Origin: Primorskyibacter flagellatus
GTDB lineage: Bacteria > Pseudomonadota > Alphaproteobacteria > Rhodobacterales > Rhodobacteraceae
Direction: 5' to 3'
NCBI RefSeq assembly: GCF_014638275.1
Contig: NZ_BMFJ01000002.1
Location: forward strand, 868,001 to 932,000
DNA length: 64,000 nucleotides
Numbering within the stretch: position 1 is the first letter of the stretch; each line of letters starts with the position of its first letter. The position numbers and the translations under genes were made by a program. Of this stretch, positions 26,288 to 36,079 are shown in pieces. Under the pieces are notes generated by a model that saw only the letters and a list, made by a program, of their open reading frames with translations, had not been told where the DNA came from and searched no databases.

Positions 26288-27802
26288 ATGCTCTGGTCTC
26301 TCGTCAAGATAGTCGTTTTTGTCGTCCTCGTGGCCGCCGCAACCTTCGGCGCCTCCTACCTGCTCGACATGCAGGGAGGCGTGCTGATCGCCATGGGCGG
26401 GATCGAAATCAACCTCACCCCCATCAAGGCCGTCATCGCCGCACTGCTGCTGATCCTTGCCGTCTGGCTGTTCCTCAAGCTGTTCGGCCTGCTGATCGCC
26501 CTGCTGCACTTCATCAACGGGGATGAAACCGCGCTCAGCCGCTATTTCGACCGCAACCGCGAACGCAAGGGCTTCGATGCGCTGAGCGAGGGCATGATGG
26601 CGCTGGCCTCCGGCGAAGGGCGCAAGGCCATGGCCAAGGCCGCCCGCGCCGAACGCTACCTCGACCGCCCTGAACTGACGACGCTGCTGACGGCGCAGGC
26701 CGCCGAACAGCTTGGCGACCGTTCCAAGGCGGAGGAGGCCTACAAGAAGCTGCTCAAGACCGACAAGACCCGGTTCGTCGGCGTGCGCGGCCTGATGATG
26801 CAGAAGCTGAACGACGGCGACACTGACACCGCGCTGGCGCTTGCCGAAAAGGCCTTTGCCCTGAAACCGGGCCACATCGAGGTGCAGGACACGCTGCTGC
26901 GTCTGCAGGCCCAGAAATCCGACTGGAAGGGCGCCCGGTCCACCCTCAAGGCCAAGCTGCGCCACGGCTCGCTCCCCCGCGACATCCACCGCCGCCGCGA
27001 CGCGGTGCTGGCCCTGTCCGAGGCCAAGGGCGTTTTCAATGAGGATGCCAGCATCGAATCCCGCGAGGCCGCGATCGAGGCAAACAAGCTGTCCCCCGAC
27101 CTGATCCCGGCCGCCGTCATGGCCGCGCGTGGCTATATCGACAAGGACCAGAAGCGCAATGCCACCCGCGTCCTGAAGAAGGCGTGGGAGGCTTCGCCGC
27201 ATCCCGACCTCGCAGCCGCTTTCGCGGAGATCGAACCGGAAGAGACCCCCAAGCAGCGGCTCAAGCGGTTCGCCGCGCTGGTCAAGCCCGCCCCGAACCA
27301 CCGTGAATCCCGCCTGCTGATGGCCGAGCTCAACATCGCGGCCGAGGATTTCCCGGAAGCCCGCCGCGCGCTTGGTGACCTCGCCGCCGAACAACCCGAC
27401 GCCCGGACGCTGACCATAATGGCCGCCATCGAACGCGGCGAGGGCGCACCCGATGCCATCGTCAAGGGCTGGCTGGCCCGCGCCGTGACCGCTCCGCGCG
27501 GCCCCCAGTGGACCTGCGAGAACTGCAACCACATCCACCCGGCCTGGACCCCTATCTGCGACAACTGCGGGGCGTTCGACACGCTCGCCTGGAAATCCGC
27601 GCCCGCCGGCGACTATCAGAGCCCGGTCGGCACCGCGATGCTCCCCCTCATCGTGGGCGAGATCGAGGACAAGCGCGCCGAGCCCGTCCCGGAACCCGCA
27701 GCCGCGCCCGACCCGTCGCCGGAACCCGAGGACGCGGAGATCATCCCCGCCGCCCCGGTTCCCGACCCGACCGGCGAGCATGCGGAAAAGGCGGACAAAT
27801 AG
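26288..27802 (+). CDS. hemY: HemY-type membrane TPR protein
   Basis: A 504-residue protein with two N-terminal membrane helices (about residues 5-25 and 42-65), then tetratricopeptide-like helical repeats, matching the HemY_N plus TPR architecture. The role in haem biosynthesis is by association only; it is not protoporphyrinogen oxidase. Near the C-terminus two CxxC pairs (CENCN and CDNCG, about residues 415-435) form a rubredoxin-like zinc ribbon, and an acidic Pro-rich tail follows. It is 12 bases downstream of the mitofilin gene. Confidence 0.93.
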   Translation: MLWSLVKIVVFVVLVAAATFGASYLLDMQGGVLIAMGGIEINLTPIKAVIAALLLILAVWLFLKLFGLLIALLHFINGDETALSRYFDRNRERKGFDALSEGMMALASGEGRKAMAKAARAERYLDRPELTTLLTAQAAEQLGDRSKAEEAYKKLLKTDKTRFVGVRGLMMQKLNDGDTDTALALAEKAFALKPGHIEVQDTLLRLQAQKSDWKGARSTLKAKLRHGSLPRDIHRRRDAVLALSEAKGVFNEDASIESREAAIEANKLSPDLIPAAVMAARGYIDKDQKRNATRVLKKAWEASPHPDLAAAFAEIEPEETPKQRLKRFAALVKPAPNHRESRLLMAELNIAAEDFPEARRALGDLAAEQPDARTLTIMAAIERGEGAPDAIVKGWLARAVTAPRGPQWTCENCNHIHPAWTPICDNCGAFDTLAWKSAPAGDYQSPVGTAMLPLIVGEIEDKRAEPVPEPAAAPDPSPEPEDAEIIPAAPVPDPTGEHAEKADK

Positions 27803-27847
27803 GCTTTCCCTGCCGTGGGAGGGGTGCTATAGCCCCGCCTCACCGGG

Positions 27848-27923
27848 GCCGCTGTAGCTCAGCTGGTAGAGCACGTCATTCGTAATGATGGGGTCGGGGG
27901 TTCGAGTCCCTTCAGCGGCACCA
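27848..27923 (+). tRNA. tRNA-Thr (anticodon CGU)
   Basis: A full cloverleaf can be drawn: acceptor GCCGCTG / CAGCGGC, D arm TAGCTCAGCTGGTAGAGC, anticodon stem CGTCA/TGATG around the loop TTCGTAA (anticodon CGU, reading ACG), and a T arm GGGGGTTCGAGTCCC. The discriminator A and an encoded CCA are at 27920-27923. It lies 45 bases past hemY. Confidence 0.96.
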
Positions 27924-28219
27924 CGGTCAATCCGAACAGCGCCTCTTTCGCAAAGTTCCACGGGTGTTCCGCTGTGGAACTGTCCAGTAATTAAATTCTT
28001 TCCGCCGGACACGCGCGTGCGTGTGAAGGTTGGTCTTAAGGGAAAACTCAGGTCTTCATTTTGCAGGACCGGTCGCTGTTTCGACTGTGGGCCATGCCGT
28101 CCGCCAAGTGGCGAGCCCGCGGTGAAATATCTGACCTGAGAGCGGCCCGCAGACGGTGCTGCGCCTGACGCACCGGGCGGCGTAGCCGGGCGCGTCAGGC
28201 GTCACGAACCGTCGTCCGG
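27924..28219. other. Non-coding stretch after tRNA-Thr
   Basis: About 296 bases between the tRNA and the aldehyde dehydrogenase stop. I found no convincing gene: the one long open frame (27885-28139) begins inside the tRNA and shows no domain. There is a somewhat AT-richer patch (about 27985-28000) and one inverted repeat near the right end, listed separately. No second copy of the tRNA 3' end was seen. Confidence 0.6.
28162..28201 (-). terminator. Inverted repeat, likely terminator of the aldehyde dehydrogenase gene
   Basis: Perfect 10-bp arms CGCCTGACGC (28162-28171) and GCGTCAGGCG (28192-28201) around a 20-base loop, 19 bases past the stop of the leftward dehydrogenase gene. There is no T run, so it would be a weak or Rho-assisted terminator or an mRNA 3'-end stabiliser. 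Confidence 0.5.
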
Positions 28220-29593
28220 TCACGCGATGTAGAGCGACTTCGCGTTCACGAACTCCTTCATGCCGAACCCGCCGTGCTCCCGGCCATAGCCGCTGTTCTT
28301 CACCCCGCCAAACGGCATGTTGGGAATCGCGAGGTTGTACTTGTTGATGCAGACCATCCCGGTATCGAAATGTCTGGCAGCAAGCTCGCGCGCCCTGGCC
28401 GTGTCCTTCGAAAAGATGCCGCCGCCAAGACCGTAACGGCTGTCGTTGGCGATCCGCATCGCGTCTTCGTCGTCCTTCGCCCGGATGACCGAAGCGACGG
28501 GCCCGAACAGTTCGTCGTCATAGGCCGGCTGGCCGGGCGCGACGTCGACGAGGACCGTCGCGGGATAGTAGGCCCCCTTGCGGTCCGGAACCTCCCCGCC
28601 GCAGAGGACGCGCGCTCCCTTGGCCACGCTGTCGCGAACCTGCTCTGCCAGGTCGTCGCGCAGGTCGGTCCGGGCCATCGGCCCCAGGCCGCTTTCCGCC
28701 TCGGAGGGGTTGACCATCTCCATCGCCGCCATCTTCTTCGTGAAACGGTCGACGAAGGTGTCGTAGTTCGCCTCTGTCACGACAAAGCGCTTGGCAGCCA
28801 CGCAGGTCTGACCGTTATTGTAGAGCCGGCCGGCAACGCAGGTTTCGACGGCGAGGTCGATATCCGCATCGTCGAGAACGACATAGGCGTCGTTCGATCC
28901 CAGTTCGAGCACCGTTTTCTTCAGGTGCTTCGCCGCCTGCTGCGCGACCACACGGCCCGCGCTGTCGCTGCCGGTGATTGTGACGCCGCGGACAAGGTCA
29001 TCGGCGATGACGCGGTCGGACTGGTCGTGATCGATCACCAGCACGGTGAACAGATCGTCGGGCAGTCCGGCGCGCGCCATGAGGTCCTGAAGAAACAGTC
29101 CGCTGCCGGTGCAGTTTGAGGCGTGTTTCAAGAGTACGCCGTTGCCAGCCATCAGGTTTGCGACGGCATAGCGGATCACCTGGTAGCAGGGAAAGTTCCA
29201 GGGCTGCATGCCATAGATCACGCCGAGCGGGGCATAGGTGATGACCCCCTTGCCATCGGGAATATCCCGCTCTTCGTCTGCCAGATCCTTCGGTCCCTGA
29301 GCGGCGGTGAAATCGCAGATGGCGGCGCAGAGCTCGATCTCCTGCCGGCTGTCGCCGATCAGCTTGCCGACCTCCCGTGTCATCAGCTGTGCGAAGTCTT
29401 CCTTGCTGTCGCGCAGCGCCTGACCGATGGCCCTGATCCGGTCCGCACGGTCGTCCAGCGACACCAGACGCCATGACTCGAATGCGTCGTGACAAGCGCG
29501 GATGGCGGTTTTCACCTCCTCGTCGGTCATGAGGTCATAGGTGTCGATGACATCCCCGGTTGCGGGATTGATCGTCTTGATGGCGCTGCTCAT
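28220..29593 (-). CDS. NAD(P)-dependent aldehyde dehydrogenase, succinate-semialdehyde type
   Basis: A 457-residue aldehyde dehydrogenase. The cofactor-side Glu lies in VLELGSNDAYVVLDDAD, the catalytic Cys in NNGQTCVAAKRF, and the substrate-loop segments QPWNFPCYQVIRYA and MPFGGVKNSGYGREHG match short-form succinate-semialdehyde dehydrogenases (YneI/Sad-like, about 455 residues). The classical LELGG is LELGS here, a common variant of this branch. Genuine substrates may include other small semialdehydes. It is transcribed leftward, in the same direction as the FAD protein upstream (87-base gap). Confidence 0.9.
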   Translation of the reverse strand: MSSAIKTINPATGDVIDTYDLMTDEEVKTAIRACHDAFESWRLVSLDDRADRIRAIGQALRDSKEDFAQLMTREVGKLIGDSRQEIELCAAICDFTAAQGPKDLADEERDIPDGKGVITYAPLGVIYGMQPWNFPCYQVIRYAVANLMAGNGVLLKHASNCTGSGLFLQDLMARAGLPDDLFTVLVIDHDQSDRVIADDLVRGVTITGSDSAGRVVAQQAAKHLKKTVLELGSNDAYVVLDDADIDLAVETCVAGRLYNNGQTCVAAKRFVVTEANYDTFVDRFTKKMAAMEMVNPSEAESGLGPMARTDLRDDLAEQVRDSVAKGARVLCGGEVPDRKGAYYPATVLVDVAPGQPAYDDELFGPVASVIRAKDDEDAMRIANDSRYGLGGGIFSKDTARARELAARHFDTGMVCINKYNLAIPNMPFGGVKNSGYGREHGGFGMKEFVNAKSLYIA

Positions 29594-29680
29594 CGCGGGC
29601 TCCTGTTCATTGGCATTCCCGGGGCAACGTTTCGCCGGTCAATTGTTTCCCCGGCTTTCGCGAAAGTGAGCGGGGCCGCG

Positions 29681-31300
29681 TCAGGCGATCCGGGACAGGA
29701 CACCTTCGGCCCATCTGCGTGAGGCGGCGCCAAAGCAGTCGTGCAGGCTGTCGGCGGCGATCACGCTGCCAAGAGCCAGCCGCCCCAGAAGACTGAGGCC
29801 GGGGGCGATCCGGCCCTCTCGCCCGATCAGGCGGCCGTCGGGTCCGGTGCGCGCGGCCAGACCCTCGGTTACGGTCATCCAGCCATCATCCAGAAGGCCG
29901 GAGATCAGCGGATCGGTCACCTGCATAGGATCGGGGGAGGGCAGGACGGCGTCTACCATCACCCCGGCGGTCATGTCGGTGCCATCCGCGCCAAGACGCC
30001 ATCCCTCCGGAACGGTTGCGATGTCGGGATCGCGGGACAGGGCGGTCGACACCAGACCGAGGTCGATCAAGGCCAGCAGTTCCCGGCACGCGTCGACCGG
30101 GGGGCCGTAGGAATAGCGTTTCAGACCCTCGTCGAACCCCACGATCAGCGCTGCGGTGTCAGGAGGCGTCCGGGCGGGATTGTAGCCCTGACGCAGCGGG
30201 TTCTGCCACTTTCGCCAGACCTGTCCGACCACGTATCCGATGGTGGGAGGTCGGCTGCCCTCGGCCATGGCGATACCGTTTCGAAGACACGCCACGGCGC
30301 TGTCGCGGGTCTGGGTGCCCGGATCAGACCACTCCGTCGCCAGCCAGTCCGCTATGGCTTGCCGCGGGAACGACTCTCCCTGACCGGCGAGGATGCGTTC
30401 CACCGGCGCAATCAGCGCGTCCGTGATGAGGGACTTCGCCGTGCCGGGCGTATCGAGGGATGCCGCCGCGATCGCATCGCGAAAGGCTGCGGTCTCCTCG
30501 TCCGCCGGGTCGAAACCGGCGTCGACCCCGGCGGTTTCGGGTTTGGGATAAGGCGGCTGGCCGTCGAGCGAAAACGGCAGGATGCAGCGTGGTTCGCGGC
30601 CCGACGGCTGATACCCGCCGTCGGTAAACCGTCCGCCCAGCCCCTGTGTCAGAACGCGGATCACGTCGAAGGAGGACAGGGCAAAGCCGCGCACGGCGAC
30701 CGTCTTCCCGCCCCAGCTCTTCGCGCGGTCAAGAAGGTCCCGCGCCGGATAGGCCTGTGCCAAAGCGCCGTCGCTCTCCGCCGCGTGATCCTGCCAGCCG
30801 CTCAGCTGTTCATCCGGCCTGGTCGAAGGCTGGCCGGGCACAAGAAGAACCTCCGCATAGGGCCCGTGCCGCTTTGTCCCCGCCTGAAGGTGCCAGCCAT
30901 CGGGCCCGGGGATCAGCTGTTCGACCCTTTCGGCAAATCGGGTCACGGTCACTGCGGAACCGGAGGTCAGCGCGTCGAGCCGGTATTGCAGGTATGCGCC
31001 AAGACGCGGACGCGGGGGGAAGGTGTTCCGGCCGATCGGCGGCGACAGCCAGTCGGACAGCGGCACGGTCCCCAGCATCTCCGGCGCGCGCAGGTCGATG
31101 TCGCGCATGGGAATGTTCAGACGGCAGAGATCGCTTTCATCGGGGTCGAAGTTGGGACCTGCGCCGGGCGACGGGTGCGGATCGAAGACGTCGGCAGACA
31201 GCGGGAAACCGCGGCCCATGGCAAGGGCCGCAAGCGCCTCCAGCGCGCCGAGCCCTCGCGGGCCAAGCCCGACGACCGCAATCCGGGGACTGTCCTGCAC
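29681..31300 (-). CDS. FAD/NAD(P)-binding protein of the NAD_binding_9 type
   Basis: A 539-residue protein starting at GTG 31298-31300 with a Rossmann signature AVVGLGPRGLGALEAL (about residues 8-23). FDPHPSPGAGPNFDP and LRLNIPMRDIDL follow, as in FAD-NAD(P)-binding proteins related to lysine/ornithine N-monooxygenases and the HpnW-like group (PF13454). A second nucleotide-binding-like segment is KTVAVRGFALSSFDVIRVLT. No membrane segment. The reaction is unknown. It may be co-transcribed with the downstream semialdehyde dehydrogenase, suggesting a shared small catabolic pathway. Confidence 0.75.
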   Translation of the reverse strand: MQDSPRIAVVGLGPRGLGALEALAALAMGRGFPLSADVFDPHPSPGAGPNFDPDESDLCRLNIPMRDIDLRAPEMLGTVPLSDWLSPPIGRNTFPPRPRLGAYLQYRLDALTSGSAVTVTRFAERVEQLIPGPDGWHLQAGTKRHGPYAEVLLVPGQPSTRPDEQLSGWQDHAAESDGALAQAYPARDLLDRAKSWGGKTVAVRGFALSSFDVIRVLTQGLGGRFTDGGYQPSGREPRCILPFSLDGQPPYPKPETAGVDAGFDPADEETAAFRDAIAAASLDTPGTAKSLITDALIAPVERILAGQGESFPRQAIADWLATEWSDPGTQTRDSAVACLRNGIAMAEGSRPPTIGYVVGQVWRKWQNPLRQGYNPARTPPDTAALIVGFDEGLKRYSYGPPVDACRELLALIDLGLVSTALSRDPDIATVPEGWRLGADGTDMTAGVMVDAVLPSPDPMQVTDPLISGLLDDGWMTVTEGLAARTGPDGRLIGREGRIAPGLSLLGRLALGSVIAADSLHDCFGAASRRWAEGVLSRIA

Positions 31301-31501
31301 GATCTTGAAAGCCGTTTCGTTGTCGATACCGCGCTATCACTTAGCGCGCCGTGCCGCCTGCGCCAACGCTTTGACCGGGATGGGCCCATGGCAGCGGTGC
31401 CGAACACCGGTGCAGCGCGGAACCATGCGGGTGCTGCAACGGTTTACCAATAACCCGCGCGCGTCCGCGCGATACCGACCATCGACGGATTTGCGTTAGA
31501 C

Positions 31502-31978
31502 ATGGACGACTACCTGACCCTTCTGTCCAACGAATTCTCCGGCCACAGCACGCTTCCGTGGCCAATCGTATCGGTCCGCATTCTGGGGGCGCTGGTGCTT
31601 TCGGCCGTGATCGGGCTGGAAAGGGAGCGCAACGATCATGCGGCCGGCCTGCGGACCCATATGCTCGTCGGCCTTGCAGCGTCCTGCTACTGTCTCCTGG
31701 CGCTCGACCTCGTGGGGCGCGACTTCGGCGATGACGTCCGGCTTGATCCGATCCGCATGATCGAGGCGGTCACCGGCGGCGTCGCCTTCCTGGCCGCCGG
31801 CCTGATCGTATTCACGCGCGGGGAGGTAAAGGGCCTTACCACCGGGGCAAGCCTCTGGCTCGCGGCGGCGATCGGTACGGCCGCGGGGCTGGGCGTCTGG
31901 TCGATTGCGGCGCTGGCGACCTTGTTGTCCCTTTTCGTGGTCAAAGTCCTGAAATCGTTCGAAAGCCGGGTGAAATAG
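31502..31978 (+). CDS. MgtC/SapB-family membrane protein
   Basis: A 158-residue protein with four predicted membrane helices. The family signature is visible as LSAVIGLERERNDHAAGLRTHMLVGLAASC (about residues 33-63), followed by IEAVTGGVAFLAAGLI and KGLTTGASLWLAAAIG. The C-terminal ACT-like domain of longer MgtC proteins is absent, so it is the short SapB-like form. The family is linked to Mg2+ limitation and inhibition of F-type ATPase in pathogens; the role here is unknown. The gene stands alone, 125 bases before the oxidase operon. Confidence 0.9.
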   Translation: MDDYLTLLSNEFSGHSTLPWPIVSVRILGALVLSAVIGLERERNDHAAGLRTHMLVGLAASCYCLLALDLVGRDFGDDVRLDPIRMIEAVTGGVAFLAAGLIVFTRGEVKGLTTGASLWLAAAIGTAAGLGVWSIAALATLLSLFVVKVLKSFESRVK

Positions 31979-32103
31979 CCACGCCGGGAAACGGCAGGCG
32001 GGGTAAGGGCTTCATCGCGCGGACCCCACGGCGCCTCGCTCGACGATTTTGCGGTTTTTGCCGTTCGAATGGAACTCCCGCAGCGTGCTCACGTTACCGT
32101 GTC

Positions 32104-33120
32104 ATGGCCGTGAAGAATTTCGGGCAGGGCACGCGTTGCCGTCCGTCGCGACGACACATTGGCACTTTGGTCTCGCTTCTCTCGGTCGCGGGTTGCGGCC
32201 TGCATCAGTCCGCCCTCAACCCTGCCGGCCGCGACGCCACTTCCATTTCTACGCTGTTCTGGGTGATGCTCGCAGGGGCGGTTGTGCTGTGGCTGCTGGT
32301 CAACGGTGCCTTCTTCTACATGTCCCGTGTCAGGCCCGGCCAGTTCGATCAGCGGTACGCGCGACACATCCTGATCGGCGGCGGCATCGTGTTGCCGGTG
32401 GTCGTGCTGACCACGCTGCTGGTCTGGGGCCTGTCGATCCTGCCCGACCCGCGCCGCCCGGGTGACGGGCTGGTCGTGCGGATCACCGGCGAACAGTGGT
32501 GGTGGCGGGTGGAATACTGGCCAGAAGGGGCGGAAGACCCGATCCTTTCGGCAAACGAACTCCGTCTTCCCGCCGGGGAGAGGACGGAGATCCGTCTGAC
32601 CTCTGCCAGGGTGATCCACTCCTTCTGGGTGCCCGCGCTCGGCGGCAAGATGGACATGTTCCCGGGCCGCGAGACGATGATCAGCCTCGCGCCGGAAAAG
32701 CCGGGCAGCTACCGGGGGCAATGCGCGGAATTCTGCGGGGCAAGCCACGCGTGGATGGCCTTTTCCGCCGTGGTGATGGATCCGGGTGCCTTTGACACAT
32801 GGCTGGCGGCAGAGGCCGCCGACGCCACGCCGCCGCAGGACGAGGCTGCGGTGCGCGGAGCAGACCTGTTCCTGTCGGAAGGCTGCGGTGCCTGCCACAC
32901 CATAAGGGGAACTGACGCCGCCGGCCTGGTCGGTCCGGACCTGACCCATGTCGGCAGTCGCCAAACGATCGGAGCCGGTCGGTTGCCGGCCACGCTCGAT
33001 GACATCCGCCTCTGGCTGGACCATACCGAGGCCCTCAAACCCGAGGTGAAGATGCCGACCTACGATCTGTCGCCAACTGAACTTGATGACCTCGCGCAGT
33101 ATCTGGAGGGGCTGAAATGA
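32104..33120 (+). CDS. coxB: Cytochrome c oxidase subunit II with fused cytochrome c (caa3-type)
   Basis: A 338-residue subunit II. The N-terminus ends in a lipobox (LSVAGC, Cys31), suggesting a lipid anchor, followed by two membrane helices (about 50-72 and 89-112). The CuA site is His172 (VIHSFWVPALGG), Cys207, Glu209, Cys211, His215 and Met218 (CAEFCGASHAWM). A C-terminal cytochrome c domain carries CGACH at 261-265 with Met317 as likely sixth ligand, the mark of caa3 oxidases. It overlaps ctaD by four bases and opens a five-gene operon. Confidence 0.95.
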   Translation: MAVKNFGQGTRCRPSRRHIGTLVSLLSVAGCGLHQSALNPAGRDATSISTLFWVMLAGAVVLWLLVNGAFFYMSRVRPGQFDQRYARHILIGGGIVLPVVVLTTLLVWGLSILPDPRRPGDGLVVRITGEQWWWRVEYWPEGAEDPILSANELRLPAGERTEIRLTSARVIHSFWVPALGGKMDMFPGRETMISLAPEKPGSYRGQCAEFCGASHAWMAFSAVVMDPGAFDTWLAAEAADATPPQDEAAVRGADLFLSEGCGACHTIRGTDAAGLVGPDLTHVGSRQTIGAGRLPATLDDIRLWLDHTEALKPEVKMPTYDLSPTELDDLAQYLEGLK

Positions 33121-35678
33121 CGCATCCGTCCGGCTTGCCCGAACCCGAGGGCCCCTATCCGCCGACCGATGAGATGCTGGCCGAACCGGTCCCCCGGGAC
33201 GTGCAGGAGGCGCAGGCGCGGCGGTTGCGGGCGGCGTGGGAGACCCCGAAAGGCTGGCGCTACATCACGGCGGTCAACAACACCGAGGTCGGCAAGTGGT
33301 ACTGCCTGACCGCGCTGGTCTTCATGCTGCTGGCCGGGGTCATGGCGCTTATCATCCGGCTGCAACTGGCGGTGCCGGAAAACGACTTCGTCTCCGCCGA
33401 CCGGTTCAACCAGCTTTTCACCATGCACGGATCGGCGATGATGTTCCTCTTCGCCGTGCCCATGTTCGAGGCGGTGTCGATCCTTCTGCTGCCCGGAATG
33501 CTGGGCGCGCGGGACATGCCGTTTCCGCGGCTGTCCGCCTTTGGATACTGGTGCTTCCTGATCGGCGGGATTTTTGTCATCGGGTCGATCTTCTTCGATG
33601 CCGCCCCCCGCGCCGGTTGGTTCATGTATCCGCCGCTCGCGACCGAGGACGAGGGACCGGGATCGGACATCTGGCTATTGGGGCTGTCGTTCATCGAGGT
33701 CGCGTCGATCGCGGCGGCGGTCGAACTGATCGTCGGCACGCTGAAATGCCGGCCGCCGGGGATGCGGGTGAACCTCATGCCGCTCTACGCCTGGTACGTG
33801 CTGGTTGTGGGCGGAATGATCCTGTTCGCCTTTCCGCCGCTGATCGCCGGGGATTTCCTCTTCGAACTGGAGCGCAGTTTCGACTGGCCCTTCTTCGACC
33901 CGACCCGGGGCGGGGATCCGATGCTGTGGCAGCATCTGTTCTGGATTTTCGGCCATCCGGAGGTCTACATCATTTTCCTGCCCTCCATTGCCATCGCCGC
34001 CATGGTGATCCCGACCGTCGCGCGCCGTCCGATCTACGGCTATTCGTGGATCGTCCTGTCGGCGGTCGGCACCGGGTTCCTCAGCTTCGGGCTCTGGGTC
34101 CACCACATGTTCACGACCGGTTTGCCGTCGATTTCTCTCGGCTTCTTCTCGGCGGCGTCCGAGGCGGTGGTGATCCCGACCGGCATCCAGATCTTTGCCT
34201 TCCTGGCCACGTTGATGGCCGGCCGGGTGAAGATGACCCTGCCGATGCTGTGGATTTCCGGCGCACTTGCGATCTTCACCATGGGCGGGCTGACCGGCGT
34301 GATGCTGGCGCTCGCGCCCTTCGATTTTCAGGCACACGACACCTATTTCATCGTGGCGCACCTGCATTACACGCTGTTCGGCGGCATGGTCTTTCCGGTG
34401 ATCGCCGGGGTCTATTACTTCTTTCCCTTCATCCAGAAGCGGATGATGTCCGAACGTCTGGGCAAATGGGCCTTCTGGCTGACCTTCAGCGGGTTCAACC
34501 TGTGTTTCCTGCCGATGCACCTCACCGGGCTCTGGGGAATGCCGCGCCGGGTCTACACCTATCCGACGGGGCTGGGCTGGGACTGGCTGAACCTGATCTC
34601 GACAGTCGGGGCCTTTATCATCGCCGCCGGGTTCGCCGCCTTCGTCTGGGACCTGATCCGGCCCAAACATCGCCAGTCGCAAATCCCGCGTAACCCGTGG
34701 GAGGCCGGGACGCTGGAATGGACCCATGACGTGCCAGAGGAATCCTGGGGCGTCCGGTCCATTCCGCATGTCACGACGCGCTATCCGCTATGGGACCAGC
34801 CGGACATGCAGGCGCGCATCGACGCCGGGCGCTACTACCTGCCCGACGCCAAGGAAGGCAAACGCGAGACGTTGGTAACCTCGGTCATCGACGCCGAACC
34901 CGTACAGGTCCAGCGCGTGACAGGGCCGACATGGATCACGCTCTGGGCGGCGTTCTTCACCGGGGGCGCCTTCATCTTTCCGACCTTCCACTGGTATCCG
35001 CCCGCGATCGTCAGCGGGGCGCTGGCGATCTGCTGCATCATCTGGTGGCTCTGGACCGCGACCGCGCAGGTGCCCGAGGCGGACAGCAAGGACGCGGGCC
35101 TGGGGCTGCGCCTGCCGACCTATGCGGCGGGGCCGGCGTCGGTCGGATGGTGGGCGATGTGGATCACGATGCTCGGGGATGCGACGGCCTTCGCGTCGCT
35201 GGTCTTCGGCTTTTTCTTCTACTGGACCGCCTCGCCTGATTTCCCGCCAGAGGGGGCCCTGCATCCCGATGCCGGCCTCGTCGCGCTGGCGGCGCTCGGG
35301 TTCGCCGTCACCTGGTCGTCGACCGTGGGCGCGCGCTGGCTGAACCGCCGCGGTCAGGTCGGCGCGGCCCGGGCCGGCTTGATACTGGCACCGCTGGCGG
35401 CGGCGGGCGCGGCGGCGGCGCTGGTCGGATCGGTGATGCACCTCGACCCCGAAAGCCACGTCTACCCGGCAATCCTCTGGGCGCTGGCAATCTGGGTCGC
35501 GGTGCATTCCGGCGCCGGGATCATCATGCAACTCTACTGTCTGGCAGGATCGCTCTTCGGCAAGCTGACCCCGCGCTATGACGCGGATATCTGGAACGTC
35601 TCGCTGTTCTGGCACTTCGTGACGATCTCCGCGCTCGTCACCTGTGCCGTGGTGGGCCTGATGCCGGGGGCGCTGTGA
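33117..35678 (+). CDS. ctaD: Cytochrome c oxidase, fused subunits I and III
   Basis: An 853-residue fusion. Residues up to about 560 are subunit I, the haem-copper core: the haem a ligand in MHGSAMMFLFAVP, the CuB His and Tyr in FGHPEVYIIFLP, the His pair of WVHHMFTTG, and AHLHYTLFGG for haem a/a3. After a soluble linker (about 530-590) the C-terminal part is subunit III-like, with WWAMWITMLGDATAFASLVFG and a final bundle of helices. Fused CtaDE proteins are known in some caa3 oxidases of alphaproteobacteria. It pumps protons while reducing oxygen at the inner membrane. It overlaps both neighbours. Confidence 0.95.
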   Translation: MTHPSGLPEPEGPYPPTDEMLAEPVPRDVQEAQARRLRAAWETPKGWRYITAVNNTEVGKWYCLTALVFMLLAGVMALIIRLQLAVPENDFVSADRFNQLFTMHGSAMMFLFAVPMFEAVSILLLPGMLGARDMPFPRLSAFGYWCFLIGGIFVIGSIFFDAAPRAGWFMYPPLATEDEGPGSDIWLLGLSFIEVASIAAAVELIVGTLKCRPPGMRVNLMPLYAWYVLVVGGMILFAFPPLIAGDFLFELERSFDWPFFDPTRGGDPMLWQHLFWIFGHPEVYIIFLPSIAIAAMVIPTVARRPIYGYSWIVLSAVGTGFLSFGLWVHHMFTTGLPSISLGFFSAASEAVVIPTGIQIFAFLATLMAGRVKMTLPMLWISGALAIFTMGGLTGVMLALAPFDFQAHDTYFIVAHLHYTLFGGMVFPVIAGVYYFFPFIQKRMMSERLGKWAFWLTFSGFNLCFLPMHLTGLWGMPRRVYTYPTGLGWDWLNLISTVGAFIIAAGFAAFVWDLIRPKHRQSQIPRNPWEAGTLEWTHDVPEESWGVRSIPHVTTRYPLWDQPDMQARIDAGRYYLPDAKEGKRETLVTSVIDAEPVQVQRVTGPTWITLWAAFFTGGAFIFPTFHWYPPAIVSGALAICCIIWWLWTATAQVPEADSKDAGLGLRLPTYAAGPASVGWWAMWITMLGDATAFASLVFGFFFYWTASPDFPPEGALHPDAGLVALAALGFAVTWSSTVGARWLNRRGQVGAARAGLILAPLAAAGAAAALVGSVMHLDPESHVYPAILWALAIWVAVHSGAGIIMQLYCLAGSLFGKLTPRYDADIWNVSLFWHFVTISALVTCAVVGLMPGAL

Positions 35679-36079
35679 TGGCAGAGCGTCAGCCGACACG
35701 GGACGAGGACAAGCGCGAATTCGCGGAGGAACAGGCGAGCCTGTTCCGCATCACGCTTGCGCCCCTGGTCTGGGCGATACATTTCGTTGTCTGCTACGGG
35801 CTGGTGGCCGTGACCTGCGCGAAAGAGTGGGACATCGTCGCGGTCCGGACCGGGCTGCTGATCTTCAGCGCATGCGCATTGGCCGGGATCGGCTGGGTCG
35901 GGTTCGCCGCCTGGAAACAGTGGAACGTCGCGGAGACGGGGGATTTCGTGAACCGCGGCGGGCGGGCGGAGGACCGGCACCATTTCCTCGGTCACGCGGC
36001 CTTCCTGCTTTCGGTGATTTCCGTTGTCGGGGTGGTCTTCGTATCCCTGCCGCTGATCATGATCGGAGGGTGCCAGTGA
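35678..36079 (+). CDS. Small membrane protein of the oxidase operon
   Basis: A 133-residue protein with three predicted membrane helices (about residues 25-45, 57-77 and 106-128) and a charged N-terminus. The ATG at 35678 overlaps the ctaD stop (TGATG), and its own stop overlaps the GTG of ctaG, so it is translated in step with the oxidase. I recognise no Pfam family. Position and size suggest an accessory or subunit IV-like component, though it is larger than usual subunit IV and has three helices instead of one. This is an inference from context. Confidence 0.8.
   Translation: MAERQPTRDEDKREFAEEQASLFRITLAPLVWAIHFVVCYGLVAVTCAKEWDIVAVRTGLLIFSACALAGIGWVGFAAWKQWNVAETGDFVNRGGRAEDRHHFLGHAAFLLSVISVVGVVFVSLPLIMIGGCQ

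Noticed and set aside
27885..28139. Rightward frame beginning inside tRNA-Thr
   Set aside because: Starts within the tRNA, has no ribosome binding site and shows no family similarity.
27848..28219. Integration (att) site at the tRNA-Thr 3' end
   Set aside because: No repeated copy of the tRNA 3' end and no integrase gene were found in the window; kept only as a weak hypothesis in the findings.
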